Shown here: positions 11,901 through 22,239 of the stretch, in pieces | Layout of the letters: each line of letters starts with the position of its first letter | Numbering within the stretch: position 1 is the stretch's first letter | Assembly: GCA_032622095.1 (NCBI GenBank) | Contig: CP136069.1 | Span: forward strand, 84,468,958-84,532,957 | DNA from: Siphonodentalium dalli | Lineage: Eukaryota; Mollusca; Scaphopoda; Gadilida; Siphonodentaliidae | Direction of reading: 5' to 3' | DNA: 64,000 nucleotides | Translations under genes and position numbers: made by a program | Notes under the pieces: model-generated | Seen by the model: the letters and a program-made list of their open reading frames with translations, nothing else | The model's database searches: none | Told to the model about the DNA's origin: nothing

Positions 11901-14900
11901 CTTTGAGTTAACACTGATATTTTCATCTTTTGCAGGGAAACAAAAATAGTCCTTTCAGCAGATAATACTGCTCAAATTGCAGAACTTGCCACAAAAGCCA
12001 AGATTAGTAATCTGCCATATCATGTGGTCCAGGACGCTGGTCGAACACAGGTAAGTGGGAGCTCAGTCAGAAGCTAAAAATTAACTAGCGGTAAATAAGT
12101 CATAACCAAGCCAATACTTATGCTGAAGGGGTCGTTGTCTCCACAATTTGGTGTTTTGGAACCCAACGTTGGGAATCAGTGTTTTGGGGGCCCAGCTTGA
12201 CCTTTGATGTGTTATGCTACAGTATGCCCTAAATAATTGACTCCTTAACCACAGCAGAATTATGGGTAATTTTTCAGGATTTAGTCGGAAATATGGCTTG
12301 TTGCCATTCATCGAGTGAGAGCTTTCCGATGAATGACAACAAGCCATATTTCTGACTAAATCCTGAAAAGTTACCCATAATTCTGCTGTGGTTAAGGCGT
12401 TGATTATTTAGGGCATTACTGTATATAACAGGGCCAGGAACCTACGTCATAATTTGCTCACCTTATAAATCACTCAGCCAAAAAACATAGCCAATGAGCT
12501 AGGTATCAATCTTTGCTAGCTCATTTTGAATCCCGTCCTCATGTTGAAAAGTTTGTGTTCAAGCGACCCGTATCAAACATTTTCGAGGTTGTGAAATTGA
12601 ATGCCAATACTCCGTAAAAACAAATATGTTCGATATATCCGGTTTATGCAGTATCCATGGTGAGTTGTTGGGATAGCTCATTAGTCTAATAGCTTGATGA
12701 TAACTTTGGAAAATATAGAAAAAAGGATGTTGAAATTACTAGCCATGATATCTTACCGCCATTTTCAAGCAAATTATGACATAGGTTCCTGGCTCTGTGA
12801 TAGTTATCACCAATCAAGAAAAGCAATTATAAATTTTGAAGATGATTACCTATGCAATATATGATTAGATGCATTATTTCCATAACATATGATTGCTCAT
12901 AACAATGCATATTTATATTTAAGTTTCATTTAGCAAACTTTCACTGCAGACACTTCTCGAGAATTAGAGAATTTGAAAAATGTGGAGCTGTCCAGTAACT
13001 CCAAACATATCGTACATCAATAAAGTAAAACGGAATGCGGGCAGGAGTCAACTGCGACGCAGGCAAAAAATATGCCCGTTCCGTGGTTCACTCTGACACT
13101 GTCGAGTGTCACATGAAATTGTCAATATTATCCTACTTAGATGCAGCAAATGTGAATGTATTGTAGAACTATCTATATCAATGGAACGTTGACAACATTG
13201 TCCAAATTTATCACCACGCTCTCAACTTGGAGCAGAAAATACACAAAATTGAAACATGGAAGCTTATTCTCACAATGCATAGAGAATTTTGTCTCTTTTT
13301 TCATCGAAGTGTTGAAATTTGGTTGAAGCTGGATTTATCAAGCACTGATGGATCCGGAGTTGTGTCCAAAGAAAAGCAATTAATAAAAGAATTTCCCTCA
13401 AAACAAACTTACCTGTAGTCTTCACTCATGCCGGCAACACAGTTTACTTAGGGGATAAACATGCTGTCTGGTGTGATTTTGAGACGTTTATTGGTGGGGT
13501 TTATGTTGGAAAATTCTGTTTTACCGGCGACGTGAGGAGCCGGTAAAACATATTTTATCAGAAAACCCACCGATAAATGTCACAAAATCACACCAGACAG
13601 CATGTTTATCCCCATTCTAGTTCACACATGCTATAGACATGAGAAACTTCCAAAGAGTTGGTGAATTAGACATGATTGACTTCCTTCTAGAAATTTTACT
13701 CGGCTCCATGAGGATATAGTTCCATATTTCTATTAGCCATAAACTGAGCAATTGAAAAGAATCCATGAAATCCTATGAATCAAATTCTATACATCGGATA
13801 TGTATAAATTATATAAATAAATGCGAGTTTCATGGCCAAGGTATTACACTACTGAAAGGCCAGCATTGCATCAGTTCCAGTGGTCAAGACATCCGACTTC
13901 ATTGCGTAATGAACAACGGTTCACTGCTTGCAGTGTCATGTCCACTGCCATTACGTCATCATGCCGATGTCCTGCAATTGGTTTCGAAAGACCTGTTTCA
14001 ATTATGTTTCAGAATAATTCACGGAATCAAGCCGATCGACGTGCGACTCAACCATACTTCAAATACCCTGCTGTTTACATTGTGTCCCTAGGAACGAAGG
14101 TCCTTCCGGGATAACCACATAACGATTCAGATATCTGTTTATCAGTGAGCAGGCTCCTAGTTTGTATGCATGCATCATGCTGACATCTATGCCTAATCAG
14201 TGTCGCGGAAATTAGAGTGAATGTGTGAATTAGAATCAATATTTGCCTGCAGCAGGGATTATAGGATGACCCACAGGGCCCAAGCTAGGTATTGAAAACA
14301 GGGAGAAATGAAGTCTCCCTCTGCAGATTTTAGGGAGACTTGAGCCAGAATAGGGAGACTTATAAAAAAAAATACTTACTAATTTTCAAAATTCGCTTTA
14401 TTTATCTGCACATCAATAAATAAGATAAAACAACAAGATAAAACATATTTAGCAAGATACAACACAAGTATAGCACCTGTATAGATCGATAATCTAAAAT
14501 TTTAAATAAATTTATAACTTTAATTTTTTTTTAAACTGTTGACTTTTATCTGAAGAAATTAATTGTCTACTTCATAACTTTTAATATCTGAATTGCTATT
14601 ATAAATTTAAATTTTTGGAAATGGCTTTTGGCCACTGCTGTAATGTGGGTGTCTGTTAAAATAAACAATAAGGACTAATTAAGGAGGTGTAAAAGCTTTT
14701 AATTTTGTTTCTAAAGAGTTTATTGTTGAATACCATCATCACGACCGTCAGTGTTGTCTGATGATAATCCGATTAAAGCAATAAACTTGACGAGTTTGAT
14801 AGCTGTGTCACAAAGTGGTTAATGTGTTCTTAACAGAGACCAGTTGAGCTTATAATATGCACCAGCAGGTTATTTAAATACCTGCATTGTAACGAAGAAG

Positions 14901-16251
14901 GCCTACATGCAATTAATTTGCAACCGTTAACAGACGTACCGGTATATACGCGGAGCACGTGGTCTGAGCGATATATTGACAACAATTGTAATTTGCAAAC
15001 ACATAGTTTTGACACAAATTAATCCTTTTAAATGAGTTTGGATAGTAATAGTTTATTATGTAGATCTTTGATTTAACTAAGAACATTAAATTAAGTACTT
15101 CCAACGCACATTCAAACCTCTGTGTTTAATAGTAAGCAAGCACGTGTTCTTGTTTGTAAACAAAATAAAATGCAATTCCAAAAAGTAAAAAGTTGGATTG
15201 GGAAACGGAATCCGACACAAACTACTTTTGTAAAAGTGAATTTTCATAGATATGTTTTAGTTTAATTTCAAAGACAGTATTATTTGTTCACTTTGGCTAC
15301 TGCATGAGCAGTGGAAACCATGTATGGCTATACAATTTGCGGTTACAAAATGACCTGACGGAACAAATTAAGTAAGGTCTAAATTCCAGTCTCCTTAAAA
15401 CGAACCAGTAGCTCATCATAAACTTCGTTGCTCAGCGCAATTTGCCATTTCCAAAAGCACCCAATCTGATTAGAATATGTGGATAGGGTACACCATGTAT
15501 AATTTATAAATAAAATGCCTCGTTGGAACAGTTGAGACTATATATATTTTTTTTGCAAAACGAGCAGAAACGAGTCTAATTTTCACCGGTAAAATTACCG
15601 TAAATCCTAAGCTAGTTTTGTCAAATTTGGAAGGCGACTTCATTTTCGCCTTGCGGACATCCGAGGGCGACTTCGCCAGCCTGAGGGCGAAATTCTCGCC
15701 CGAGTCGCCTCCTAGCGTGGACCCACATGTACCAGGGACCAGCCGAGAGGTTTCAAATTGGGAGAAGTCACTTCTCCCTATTTGATTATTAGGGAGAAGT
15801 GGACTTTTATGACAGAGAAGATGTAATGCCTCAAGTTCAATTAACACCCCTAACATCACCTTTCTATTATCCAATATTGGCTTAATTTGGCAATGAGTAT
15901 TATGCAATAAAATAGCCCAATAATAAAACAATTATAATGAGTAAGGACACCATTATACTCATAAAATAAGCTTTAAATATGCTATAGAGACATTTGCATA
16001 CTGATATGAGAGAGAGGTCACTTCTCCCTGGGACAAAATAGGGGGAAGTGGCACAATTTTGGGAGAAGATCTCCCAAATCGCCCTCTTAGCTGGTCCCTG
16101 GTGTGTACATGGTAGGTGTGAATTGAACCCTGGATTAATTTACTTCATTTTTTTATTATTACAGATCGCACCTGGATCAGTGACCGTTTTGGGCATCATG
16201 GGAAAGAATGCTGCAGTCGATTCAATAACTGGTCAACTAAAACTCCTTTGA
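5873..16251 (+). CDS. PTRH2: UBA-domain peptidyl-tRNA hydrolase, PTH2 family (gene span, 5 coding exons)
   Basis: Joined exons 5873-5974, 8202-8294, 10662-10873, 11936-12050 and 16165-16251 give 609 nt, a 202-residue protein. All introns are GT-AG and phases fit (0, 0, 2, 0). Residues ~14-53 form a UBA domain (NPEFLVVLQTLGF ... MAASWLLENQ). An acidic linker (66-84) leads into the PTH2 catalytic domain (~86-202), which has the family block K97-x4-KVAAQVAHAA (102-111), the DAGRTQ block (169-174) and PGSVTVLGI (177-185). PTH2 enzymes hydrolyse the ester bond of peptidyl-tRNA and recycle stalled tRNA. UBA-PTH2 fusions are known in other animals, whereas human PTRH2 has a membrane anchor instead. 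There is no signal peptide or membrane segment here, so a cytosolic, ubiquitin-linked role is inferred. A good acceptor (CTCAG at 5840) 32 bp before the ATG suggests a non-coding 5' exon further upstream. Confidence 0.93.
6582..6915. repeat. TTTTTAGCTCACCTGAG-type dispersed repeat
   Basis: It begins TTTTTAGCTCACCTGAGAC, continues with a CGTCCGTCGTCCATCCGTCTG core and TAAACATTTTCTTCTCCAG. Repeats of this pattern are abundant in bivalve genomes. A second, diverged relative lies at 17304. It ends in AT-rich low-complexity DNA (6918-7060). It lies in intron 1 of the PTH2 gene. Confidence 0.65.
7335..7803. mobile_element. TTAA-flanked MITE, family AGGCCCACTTAA, copy 1
   Basis: The ends are TTAA|AGGCCCACTTAATTTT and AAAATTAAGTGGGCCT|TTAA, perfect over the terminal bases. 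The interior has an internal hairpin GAATAGCTCTAT / ATAGAGTTATTCC. Three more copies lie at 18552, 27027 and 28551. A TTAA target plus an AGG terminus fits Kolobok-type (T2-like) MITEs; no coding capacity. Confidence 0.85.
7911..8165. repeat. dispersed hairpin repeat, copy 1
   Basis: The core GTTCAGATAATAAGTTCAAC ... TTGAACTTACCGG ... TATCTGAAC (7969-8019) forms a hairpin. It is flanked by CTAAATATTCATTGGTGAGT and a TATAACTGATGGGAGCATTT tail. Related copies sit at 11270-11510 and 17020-17225. Confidence 0.6.
8202..8294 (+). CDS. PTRH2: UBA-PTH2 coding exon 2 (second half of UBA)
   Basis: Acceptor GTGTTTCAG|GCA, donor AAT|GTGAGT, 31 codons, phase 0 on both sides. It encodes ALFYTGNADADMAASWLLEN, the last two UBA helices. 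Exons 1 and 2 together make exactly the UBA module, consistent with exon shuffling onto the PTH2 core. Confidence 0.92.
9297..9691. mobile_element. double fold-back MITE, GAATGAGGTCCCCAG family, copy 1
   Basis: It starts AAGCCTGCAAACTGTGTCTG and ends in its inverse AGGCTT. Near each end it carries a separate small palindrome built of GAATGAGGTCCYCAG and CTGGGGAYCTCATTCTGC (9326-9416 and 9575-9666). CAATTACC lies outside both ends, consistent with an 8-9 bp target duplication. Other copies are at 19790 and 29751. Confidence 0.75.
10662..10873 (+). CDS. PTRH2: UBA-PTH2 coding exon 3 (acidic linker, first catalytic half)
   Basis: Acceptor TTGATTTTCAG|CTC, donor TTAGG|GTAAGT, 212 nt, phase 0 in and phase 2 out. 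It encodes an acidic linker and then MVFVVNAELKMGVGKVAAQV, the strand and helix that carry the conserved PTH2 lysine, Gln and His residues. Confidence 0.94.
10920..11060. mobile_element. palindromic piggyBac-like MITE, complete
   Basis: TTAA|CCCTTTCAGTGCCAAGTCCG and its inverse CGGACTTGGCACTGAAAGGG|TTAA bound a near-perfect 141-bp palindrome centred on an AT-rich loop. A TTAA duplication with CCC/CCY termini is the piggyBac signature. It lies in intron 3 of the PTH2 gene, 47 bp after exon 3. Half-copies of the same sequence bound the composite at 20350-24315. Confidence 0.88.
11270..11510. repeat. dispersed hairpin repeat, copy 2
   Basis: Diverged copy of the 7911 repeat, with the hairpin core GTTCAGAGAATAAGTTCAAT ... 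TTGAACTTATTACCTAAAC (11319-11366) and the tail TATAACTCAATGGGAGAATC. Confidence 0.6.
11936..12050 (+). CDS. PTRH2: UBA-PTH2 coding exon 4
   Basis: Acceptor CTTTTGCAG|GG, donor ACACAG|GTAAGT, 115 nt, phase 2 in and phase 0 out. It encodes GETKIVLSADNTAQIAELAT and ends in VVQDAGRTQ, the block containing the conserved Asp-x-Gly-x-Thr of PTH2. Confidence 0.93.
12218..12423. mobile_element. palindromic MITE, CAGTAATGC family, copy 1
   Basis: TACAGTATGCCCTAAATAAT at one end and its inverse ending ATTACTGTA at the other bound two ~95-bp arms (CCACAGCAGAATTATGGGT, ATATGGCTTGTTGCCATTCA). A TA duplication and CAGTA terminus suggest a Tc1/mariner-pogo-like non-autonomous element. Further copies are at 26424, 28118, 51676, 51872, 54615, 55232 and 63424. 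It lies in intron 4 of the PTH2 gene. Confidence 0.88.
12429..12797. mobile_element. MITE with CAGGGCCAGGAACCTA inverted ends
   Basis: The left end CAGGGCCAGGAACCTACGTC and the right end GACATAGGTTCCTGGCTCTG are inverted copies, as are the next bases (ATAATTTGC / GCAAATTAT). It is 369 bp long, non-coding, and begins five bases after the preceding MITE. Confidence 0.75.
13451..13613. repeat. 163-bp palindrome
   Basis: GGGGATAAACATGCTGTCTG at the left is mirrored by CAGACAGCATGTTTATCCCC at the right. Inner arms GGTGTGATTTTGAGAC / CACAAAATCACACC and CTGTTTTACCGGC / GCCGGTAAAACAT also pair. Probably a MITE in intron 4 of the PTH2 gene. Confidence 0.85.
15733..16100. mobile_element. short non-autonomous hAT-like element
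   Basis: The left end CAGGGACCAGCCGAGAGG and the right end CTCTTAGCTGGTCCCTG are inverted. The flanking octamers ACATGTAC and GTGTGTAC differ only by transitions, so an old 8-bp target duplication is likely. The interior repeats GGGAGAAGT / ACTTCTCCC. A related half-copy with GGGAGACTT motifs is near 14281-14360. It ends 64 bp before exon 5 of the PTH2 gene. Confidence 0.7.
16165..16251 (+). CDS. PTRH2: UBA-PTH2 coding exon 5 (C-terminus)
   Basis: Acceptor TTTATTATTACAG|ATC, 28 codons and TGA. It encodes IAPGSVTVLGIMGKNAAVDS and a short tail ending KLLstop, as in PTH2 family C-termini. Confidence 0.93.
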   Translation: MAPGSVTVLGIMGKNAAVDSITGQLKLL

Positions 16252-16318
16252 TTTTATTTTGTTGTTTATGTCATATGTCAAATGTTTTAAATCTGCCAAA
16301 CTTTACATCTTTTTATTT

Positions 16319-16324
16319 ATTAAA
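16319..16324 (+). terminator. candidate poly(A) signal ATTAAA of the PTH2 gene
   Basis: ATTAAA lies 68 bp after the stop codon in T-rich DNA. It is the only hexamer of this kind I noticed close behind exon 5; usage is not proven. Confidence 0.4.
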
Positions 16325-17019
16325 CCATTTTAGCATGATAATCTGATTTCACCAAACTTTGATATGAATGTCCAAAGTCCGAATTTTTGGCCTAGTTATT
16401 TTCTGGATCAACGCACCAAATGTTGTTTTATATTCTATGGCTGGTGAAAAAATTGGTGTAAAGTGTATGGAGAGAGTATTTTAAGGGGGGAACTAACCCC
16501 GGGATGCTCGATAGGCCCTTTCCTTCACTCCTAAAAGTAAAGTGTATTGAAACTAATTTATTGTTTTATGCACTACTAGTTGAAACAGTCAAGCATTTAT
16601 TCAGCGTCGAAGGAGCCTGCACAAATTTTTATCTTAGCCAGAGCCTTTATATGACAGCCATTTGTGTGCCTTGCGCACATTTTGATCATTTAAACATTTT
16701 GATTTAAAAATACTAAATTATTAGTTAAATTTATTTTTTAGGTTGAAATCGGTCCAGGGGTCTGGGAAATCCGAACAGACCGACAGATCCTACTCTTTTA
16801 TATATATAGATAAAATGATTATTTATTTAATTATTTTAATGCTTATTATTAATACTCACCAGAATTTGCAATAACATTAATTGTACAAGCCTTGAACATG
16901 AGATGCCCTTTAAAAAATTTAATATCACCAAGTTGGGAAAATAGGTAAATAAAAGCACTGTGTAAAAATAAAAAAAAGTTACTCAAATTCAACTTACTTA
17001 GGCTGACAAGGCATTTCAT

Positions 17020-17225
17020 AAACCTTATGAAAACTAAATACTCATTGATAAGTAGTTCATTAGGAGGATGTTCAGATAGTAAGTTCAAGAAATTAAGGTT
17101 ATATGATTAACTTATTATCTGAACATTCCCTCCAAGTGATTTTATATGAATCCTATGTCTTCTGCTCCAAATGAAATAACTAGACTGTTCTGATGTAAGG
17201 TTATAACTGAATAGGAGAATCCATT
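17020..17225. repeat. dispersed hairpin repeat, copy 3
   Basis: Third copy of the family at 7911 and 11270, with the core GTTCAGATAGTAAGTTCAAG ... TTAACTTATTATCTGAAC (17070-17124). Confidence 0.6.
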
Positions 17226-17303
17226 TGGTAATCAAAGGGTTATGTATATTCATCTGATATTCCTATACAATGATTATGGGTTTGGCATTTGCAAGAGTAC
17301 ATT

Positions 17304-18200
17304 TTTAGCTCAAATTGACAGTCAAGTTGGGACTATTGCCATGGATTGGTGTCCTTCATCTGTGCGTGCGTCGTGCATGCATCAACAATTTCCTTTAGCA
17401 CACCCTACATGTCCAATCTCTCATCCGATCGTCCCCAAACTTCATATGGATCTTCTGGATGACCTCTAGATGGGAGCAGCACAAATTTCTAATATTCATT
17501 AAAAATCATGGCCGCCAGCAGCCATTTTGGATTTAAAATTTGAATCCATCAGCACACCCTGAAGGCCTCATTAATTGAAGAATTGTTTTGAAAATTTACA
17601 GGCATGTTTAGGATCACCTCAAAATGGGAGCTATGAAATTTGTACGATTTTTGATGAAAAACATGGCTTTTGGCAGCCATTTTGGATTTTACTCTTTGCA
17701 TGACTAAATCCTTTGGCACACCGTACTTCCTCATCCGATCGTCATCAAACTTCATGTGGATCTTTTGGGTGACTACTAGATAGCCAAAAAGTTTTCCGAA
17801 TTTGAAAAACCAGACCACCGTGGCCATTTTGGAATTTACTCTTTGCATGACACAATCTTTTGGCACGCCCTCCAGACCACATACAATCATCACCAAACTT
17901 CATGTGGATCTTCTGGGTGACTACTAGATGGGAGCCATCAATTTAAAAAAAATTTAGTTGAAAAACATGGCCGGCAGTGGCCATCTTGGAGAACTGTTTT
18001 AAAAATTTACAGGTGTGTTCAGGATCATTTCAAGCTGGGAGCTATAAAATTTATAACGATATTCAATCAAAAACATGGTTGCCGGTAACCATCTTGGCTT
18101 GTACTCTTTGCATCACTAAATACTTTTACACATTTAAACTTTCAGCATTCCTTATCGCTCCACTGACTGTTCTGTATGACATTACCCCCTCTCCAAGTTG
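17304..18200. repeat. TTTTTAGCTCAAATTGACAG-type repeat with internal reiteration
   Basis: After TTTTTAGCTCAAATTGACAG and a GTCCTTCATCTGTGCGTGCG segment, a block with CATCCGATCGTCNNCAAACT, GGATCTTYTGGRTGAC and GGCNGCCATTTTGGA recurs about three times. This looks like a truncated non-autonomous element with internal tandem units, a style common in bivalves. Confidence 0.6.
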
Positions 18201-18551
18201 AGCTACAGTGTCATTGACACTTTCATTTGTTACTAACATAAGATGCAACCAGACTTCCAATCATAACAACAAATAATTTTACTATTTAAAAATTCGACTT
18301 GATTTTACTCTTAGTTTTGGACAACTAGACTATTGTTAGAAATCACCCTTGAAACAAGTAGGCATATAAACTATAGTATAATTTAAAGTGTCCCTCTATA
18401 GCTTACAAGATAGTCGATCTCTTCCAGGCGACAATTCTTGACATTTTATATTTTACATCAGGATTTAAATAAGAAATAACAATATGTCTCATTAAAGCTA
18501 CCGAAGGTGTTCGGGATGGCTGCAGCTGAAAAATCTTGCCAAGTTTCTTAA

Positions 18552-19034
18552 AGGTCCTCTTAATTTTTGAACCCCCAATTCACATTATGTAAAATATATA
18601 CCATATTATATACCATTTGAAAGAGGAAGCTCCAAAACATTGTATTTGCAACTTATTCGATGTAATAAACTGTGAACATGTTGTTTTTATTAAGAAACTA
18701 GTGTTTGTTCTGTGGTCATGTTTATGCACGAAGTCAATTATTTTCAATGTAAGGGGAATAACTCTATATGTTTATATATAGAGTTATTCCCCTTCCATTG
18801 AAAATACATCTTTAGTTTGAATTCTGTTGCTTTCTGAGAGCCAAATGGGGGAAATTATTGTATTATTTCAGCTATTTTCTATTACTCTATGGGCACCTTA
18901 CGAGACACAGACATTCTAAATGGTGATGAATTATAGTATTTTTAATAATATTTTATGGCATAGATTGTTATTAAAACCGTATATCAAGGCACTATTAAGA
19001 AAAATAATCGGTGACTCAAAAATTAAGTGGGTAT
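18552..19034. mobile_element. TTAA-flanked MITE, family AGGCCCACTTAA, copy 2
   Basis: TTAA|AGGTCCTCTTAATTTTT to AAATTAAGTGGGTAT|TTAA. The interior matches copy 1 throughout, including the GGGGAATAACTCTATA hairpin and CCCCTTCCATTGAAAATA. Confidence 0.85.
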
Positions 19035-19789
19035 TTAAACCATTACTACCAAGAAGAACATTGAAAAATAGAAGGAATTTATTCTTATTTTCATTATCAA
19101 TAATTCTCAAGTGACAAGATTCTGCATGTCAAAAGCATTGTTTGTCAATACGAGCTGTAACAGAAAGCCATCTTTAACTTTTCTGCAAGGAACAATAAAT
19201 CTAAAATGCAGATCATGCTGGTTATGATATGTTGCGGTGTTCTGTGTATTTCCTCATTAAATTACTTGCAACAACGATGGTGGCAACTGAAGTCACTTGA
19301 TAGTGTTTTCTTGGTATTAAAAACAACAGAAAACATTAGTTGTAGCACTTTGCATAATATTTTCGAGCAATCACCATAAAGAATCAAATTTGGACACCTC
19401 GAGATGCAGAAATGTTTTCAGGTGATACAGTATCATTTGTCCAAGTTATTATTTGTTATTTGATCAGCGATGTTCAATAGCTAGCTATTCACATTATGAT
19501 TGCCTCGATAACCTTTAAGACTGGTTTTTGGCTTTAAGTACTTGTGCATTCAACCTATAACCTTCAAGGCTAAATTTTAATATTGCAACAGCTCGCTTTT
19601 GTTTTGTTTCGGGGATCAAAATAGAATGCATGTCTTTCAAACACTTATCTAGGTCATAGAAATAATTGAGCATAAAAGAATCCCTCTTTTCTCGAGCATG
19701 GGAAAATCAAAAGTGTACTCTGATAGAAAGTGTGCGTCTCACTTCGTCAAAGGTTGAAATTTTTTCTGGGGAAAATAAACTCAGTATTC

Positions 19790-20236
19790 AAGCCTTGAAA
19801 TAGAGTGACCTAAGCAGAATGAGGTCCCCAGAGGGTGAATTTAGTGACGCTATGACACACAGCACGCTATTGTCATCAAATTCACCCTCTGGAACCTCAT
19901 TATGCTTAGGTCACAACTGCTATGGGAGACATAGGATCATATTGAAATAATTGAAGTTACCCAGTTCAAGTTGGTGATGTACACCGTTTAGTCACTTCTA
20001 TTATGCATTTTATCTTCTGCAAATTAGGGGATATAGAAACTGAAAAGAAGGGAAAAAGTAACCAAAAACAATGTTAATTTGATACTATAGATACTTCCCA
20101 GAACATGAGGCCTAAGCAGAATGAGGTCCCCAGAGGATAAATTTAGTGCTGCCAGCCTGCTGTGTGGTGTAGCGTCACTAAATTCACTCTCTGGAGATCT
20201 CATTCAGCAAATGACAGACACTCTATCTCAATGCTT
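19790..20236. mobile_element. double fold-back MITE, GAATGAGGTCCCCAG family, copy 2
   Basis: It starts AAGCCTTG and has the two small palindromes (19814-19907 and 20114-20210) separated by the same spacer motifs as copy 1 (CCAGTTCAAGTTGGTGATGT, AATGTTAATTTGATACTATA). The right end is diverged. Confidence 0.75.
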
Positions 20237-21266
20237 GTCAGTAATTATGTATTTCATTTTTTATTTTTACCTATTTTGATACTCATTATGTAACAAATGC
20301 AAGTAATCACTTGGCTTAAGTTTTCTCTTGAAAGATATGCATCCCTTAACCCTTTTAGTGGCAAGTCCGATTTTTGTATCAACCCATATTTCCTTGATAA
20401 TTTTTCAAATTTATTGATTACTAGCAGGGTTACCTGGCTTTGCCCAGTTTGAAGTGATGTGAAACCCTCTGCATGCTGTGGATATTTGTTGGGAATAGAT
20501 AATACTCTTGCTCAAAGTGTTACATGTATTCTCATAAATTGTATATTCAAATAATTCTTACACAGTCATGGAATATATGTAGTGGCTTACCTTGTCGATT
20601 GTCATTTTGTTTATCGCGACTAATCCGTTCCACCAATAATGAAGTATTTATTTATTTACAACTGCGTATACTTCAGACGTTATAATACCATACATGAACA
20701 TCATAAACACATTAGTTCGCAAAAATAGAAGACGACAATTGGGTTTTACATATAGAGATGTATCAATCAATCTAGTGGGTTGGACTAAGATCTTGAGGAC
20801 ACCTGGCTATCATATCTCCATGTATATGTATATCAGCTAAATGTGCCAGACACAGAGCGAGATTTTGAGTTGTTAATGTCAGTCAATGAGTCTGTTCTCA
20901 AAAATTCCACTGTCGGGCAGATATACCCTTGTTAGATGTCAGTATTGGAGGATCCTGAAAAGTCATGTGCTACTGACTGCGTTCTTTTATATCGGAAGAA
21001 AAATATATTTGACTGCACACTGTGACCACTATTTTTTAACAGGCCTTCGATTCATTTCCATATCTCTCTTTATGGAAACTGTATTGAATGGAACAGACTC
21101 AATTATGCAATCCTCTTGACGGTTCGAGGTCTCTGTTTGCAAGAATATATGTATCTCTTAAATAGAATGATAAATATACTTTTAATGCTTCTTCTATGTA
21201 TCTCTTTTTGCTAGCTCATTATGTGAATGCCCTAATTGCCATCCCCATATAAACATGACAGTTGAG

Positions 21267-22221
21267 TAGGGCTTCACGGTATCCGGATTTTAATACGACT
21301 ACGGTATTGAAAATGATACCGCGATATGACTAAATATCGTCGCCAATAAATTTGAGTAGAACTGTTTGAGAATGATACTAGTAGCAAGCAGACAAAAATA
21401 TAGCATTATTGATTTGATAATGATAATTATGAACACATGTTGCTTTGACAGGTATATAACATAAATAATTAATATAAATGGTCCTGAGTTTCGTTCTTTA
21501 TACGACGGATAGATATATTTATAAGTGCCTGACGTAATTGGGAATTCCTTACCAACTGCGGGTCGCTTATGACATTAAAAATGAAGCTAACAGTCGCTCG
21601 TGGAAATAATAACAGCAAACATGTATTGATTTCATATTTTATATTGTACAAACAAAACAAGATAACTAATGTGACAAGCATAGAATAGAAGTCCGTATCT
21701 GATTTTAACTTATCCATTTCGATGTATAGGACTGATATATGACCGTGTAGTTATAATGATCTAATGAGTTAGTGCATTATACGTCTAATGCATAAGTTTT
21801 TGTGGCGCTGTTGAACGCGCGTCATTGTGTCTCCAGATTATAAAAACACCACACATTTTTTATTGTATTTGACCAGGAAACCTTCCAGCAATATTGAGCT
21901 GAGAACAGCCTGTATATACAGATCAATTGCCACCCATGCAATAAGGCATGCCGACTTGATTGTCCGCAGTGTGTTGACAAACCCTTATGGAGCAGTGAGA
22001 AATAATAAATTTTTACGCCACGCTAAACCGAAGCCGTTAGCAATGGCATTTGTCTCAGCATTGCTAAATACTTGACACTGATAGAGATATACTGATCGTC
22101 GGTATTAATATCCACACAGGCGGCTACGATGTACCGACTATTTGCATAAAGTGAAACCGACTTCACGGTGTCAAAAACAGTATCGCGATATGACTAAATA
22201 CTGAAATAACGTGAAGCCATA
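21267..22221. mobile_element. 955-bp non-autonomous hAT element
   Basis: The inverted ends TAGGGCTTCACG and TATGGCTTCACG (read inward) match at 11 of 12 positions. Exact 8-bp target duplications CAGTTGAG lie at 21259-21266 and 22222-22229. Subterminal GATACCGCGATATGACTAAA recurs inverted near the right end in diverged form. No transposase motif is recognisable in its short ORFs. Confidence 0.88.
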
Positions 22222-22239
22222 CAGTTGAGAAGATATAAT

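Larger units (their letters stand above)
16325..19789. other. intergenic stretch between the convergent genes, repeats only
   Basis: No coding exon recognised. It contains a T-rich repeat tail with GACCGACAGATCC ending in TATATATAGATA (~16740-16812), a hairpin repeat (17020), a TTTTTAGCTC-like repeat with ATGGCCGCCAGCAGCCATTT-type motifs recurring every ~200 bp (17304-18200), and a TTAA MITE (18552). Confidence 0.5.

Noticed and set aside
13765-14114. Two overlapping plus-strand frames of about 100 codons
   Set aside because: Both frames are open over a GC-richer patch in PTH2 intron 4, with no recognisable domain and no splice signals. Overlap of two open frames points to composition, not coding.
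15470-15931. 153-codon minus-strand frame
   Set aside because: It runs across a GGGAGAAGT inverted repeat and a hAT-like element boundary, so it is a repeat-derived frame.
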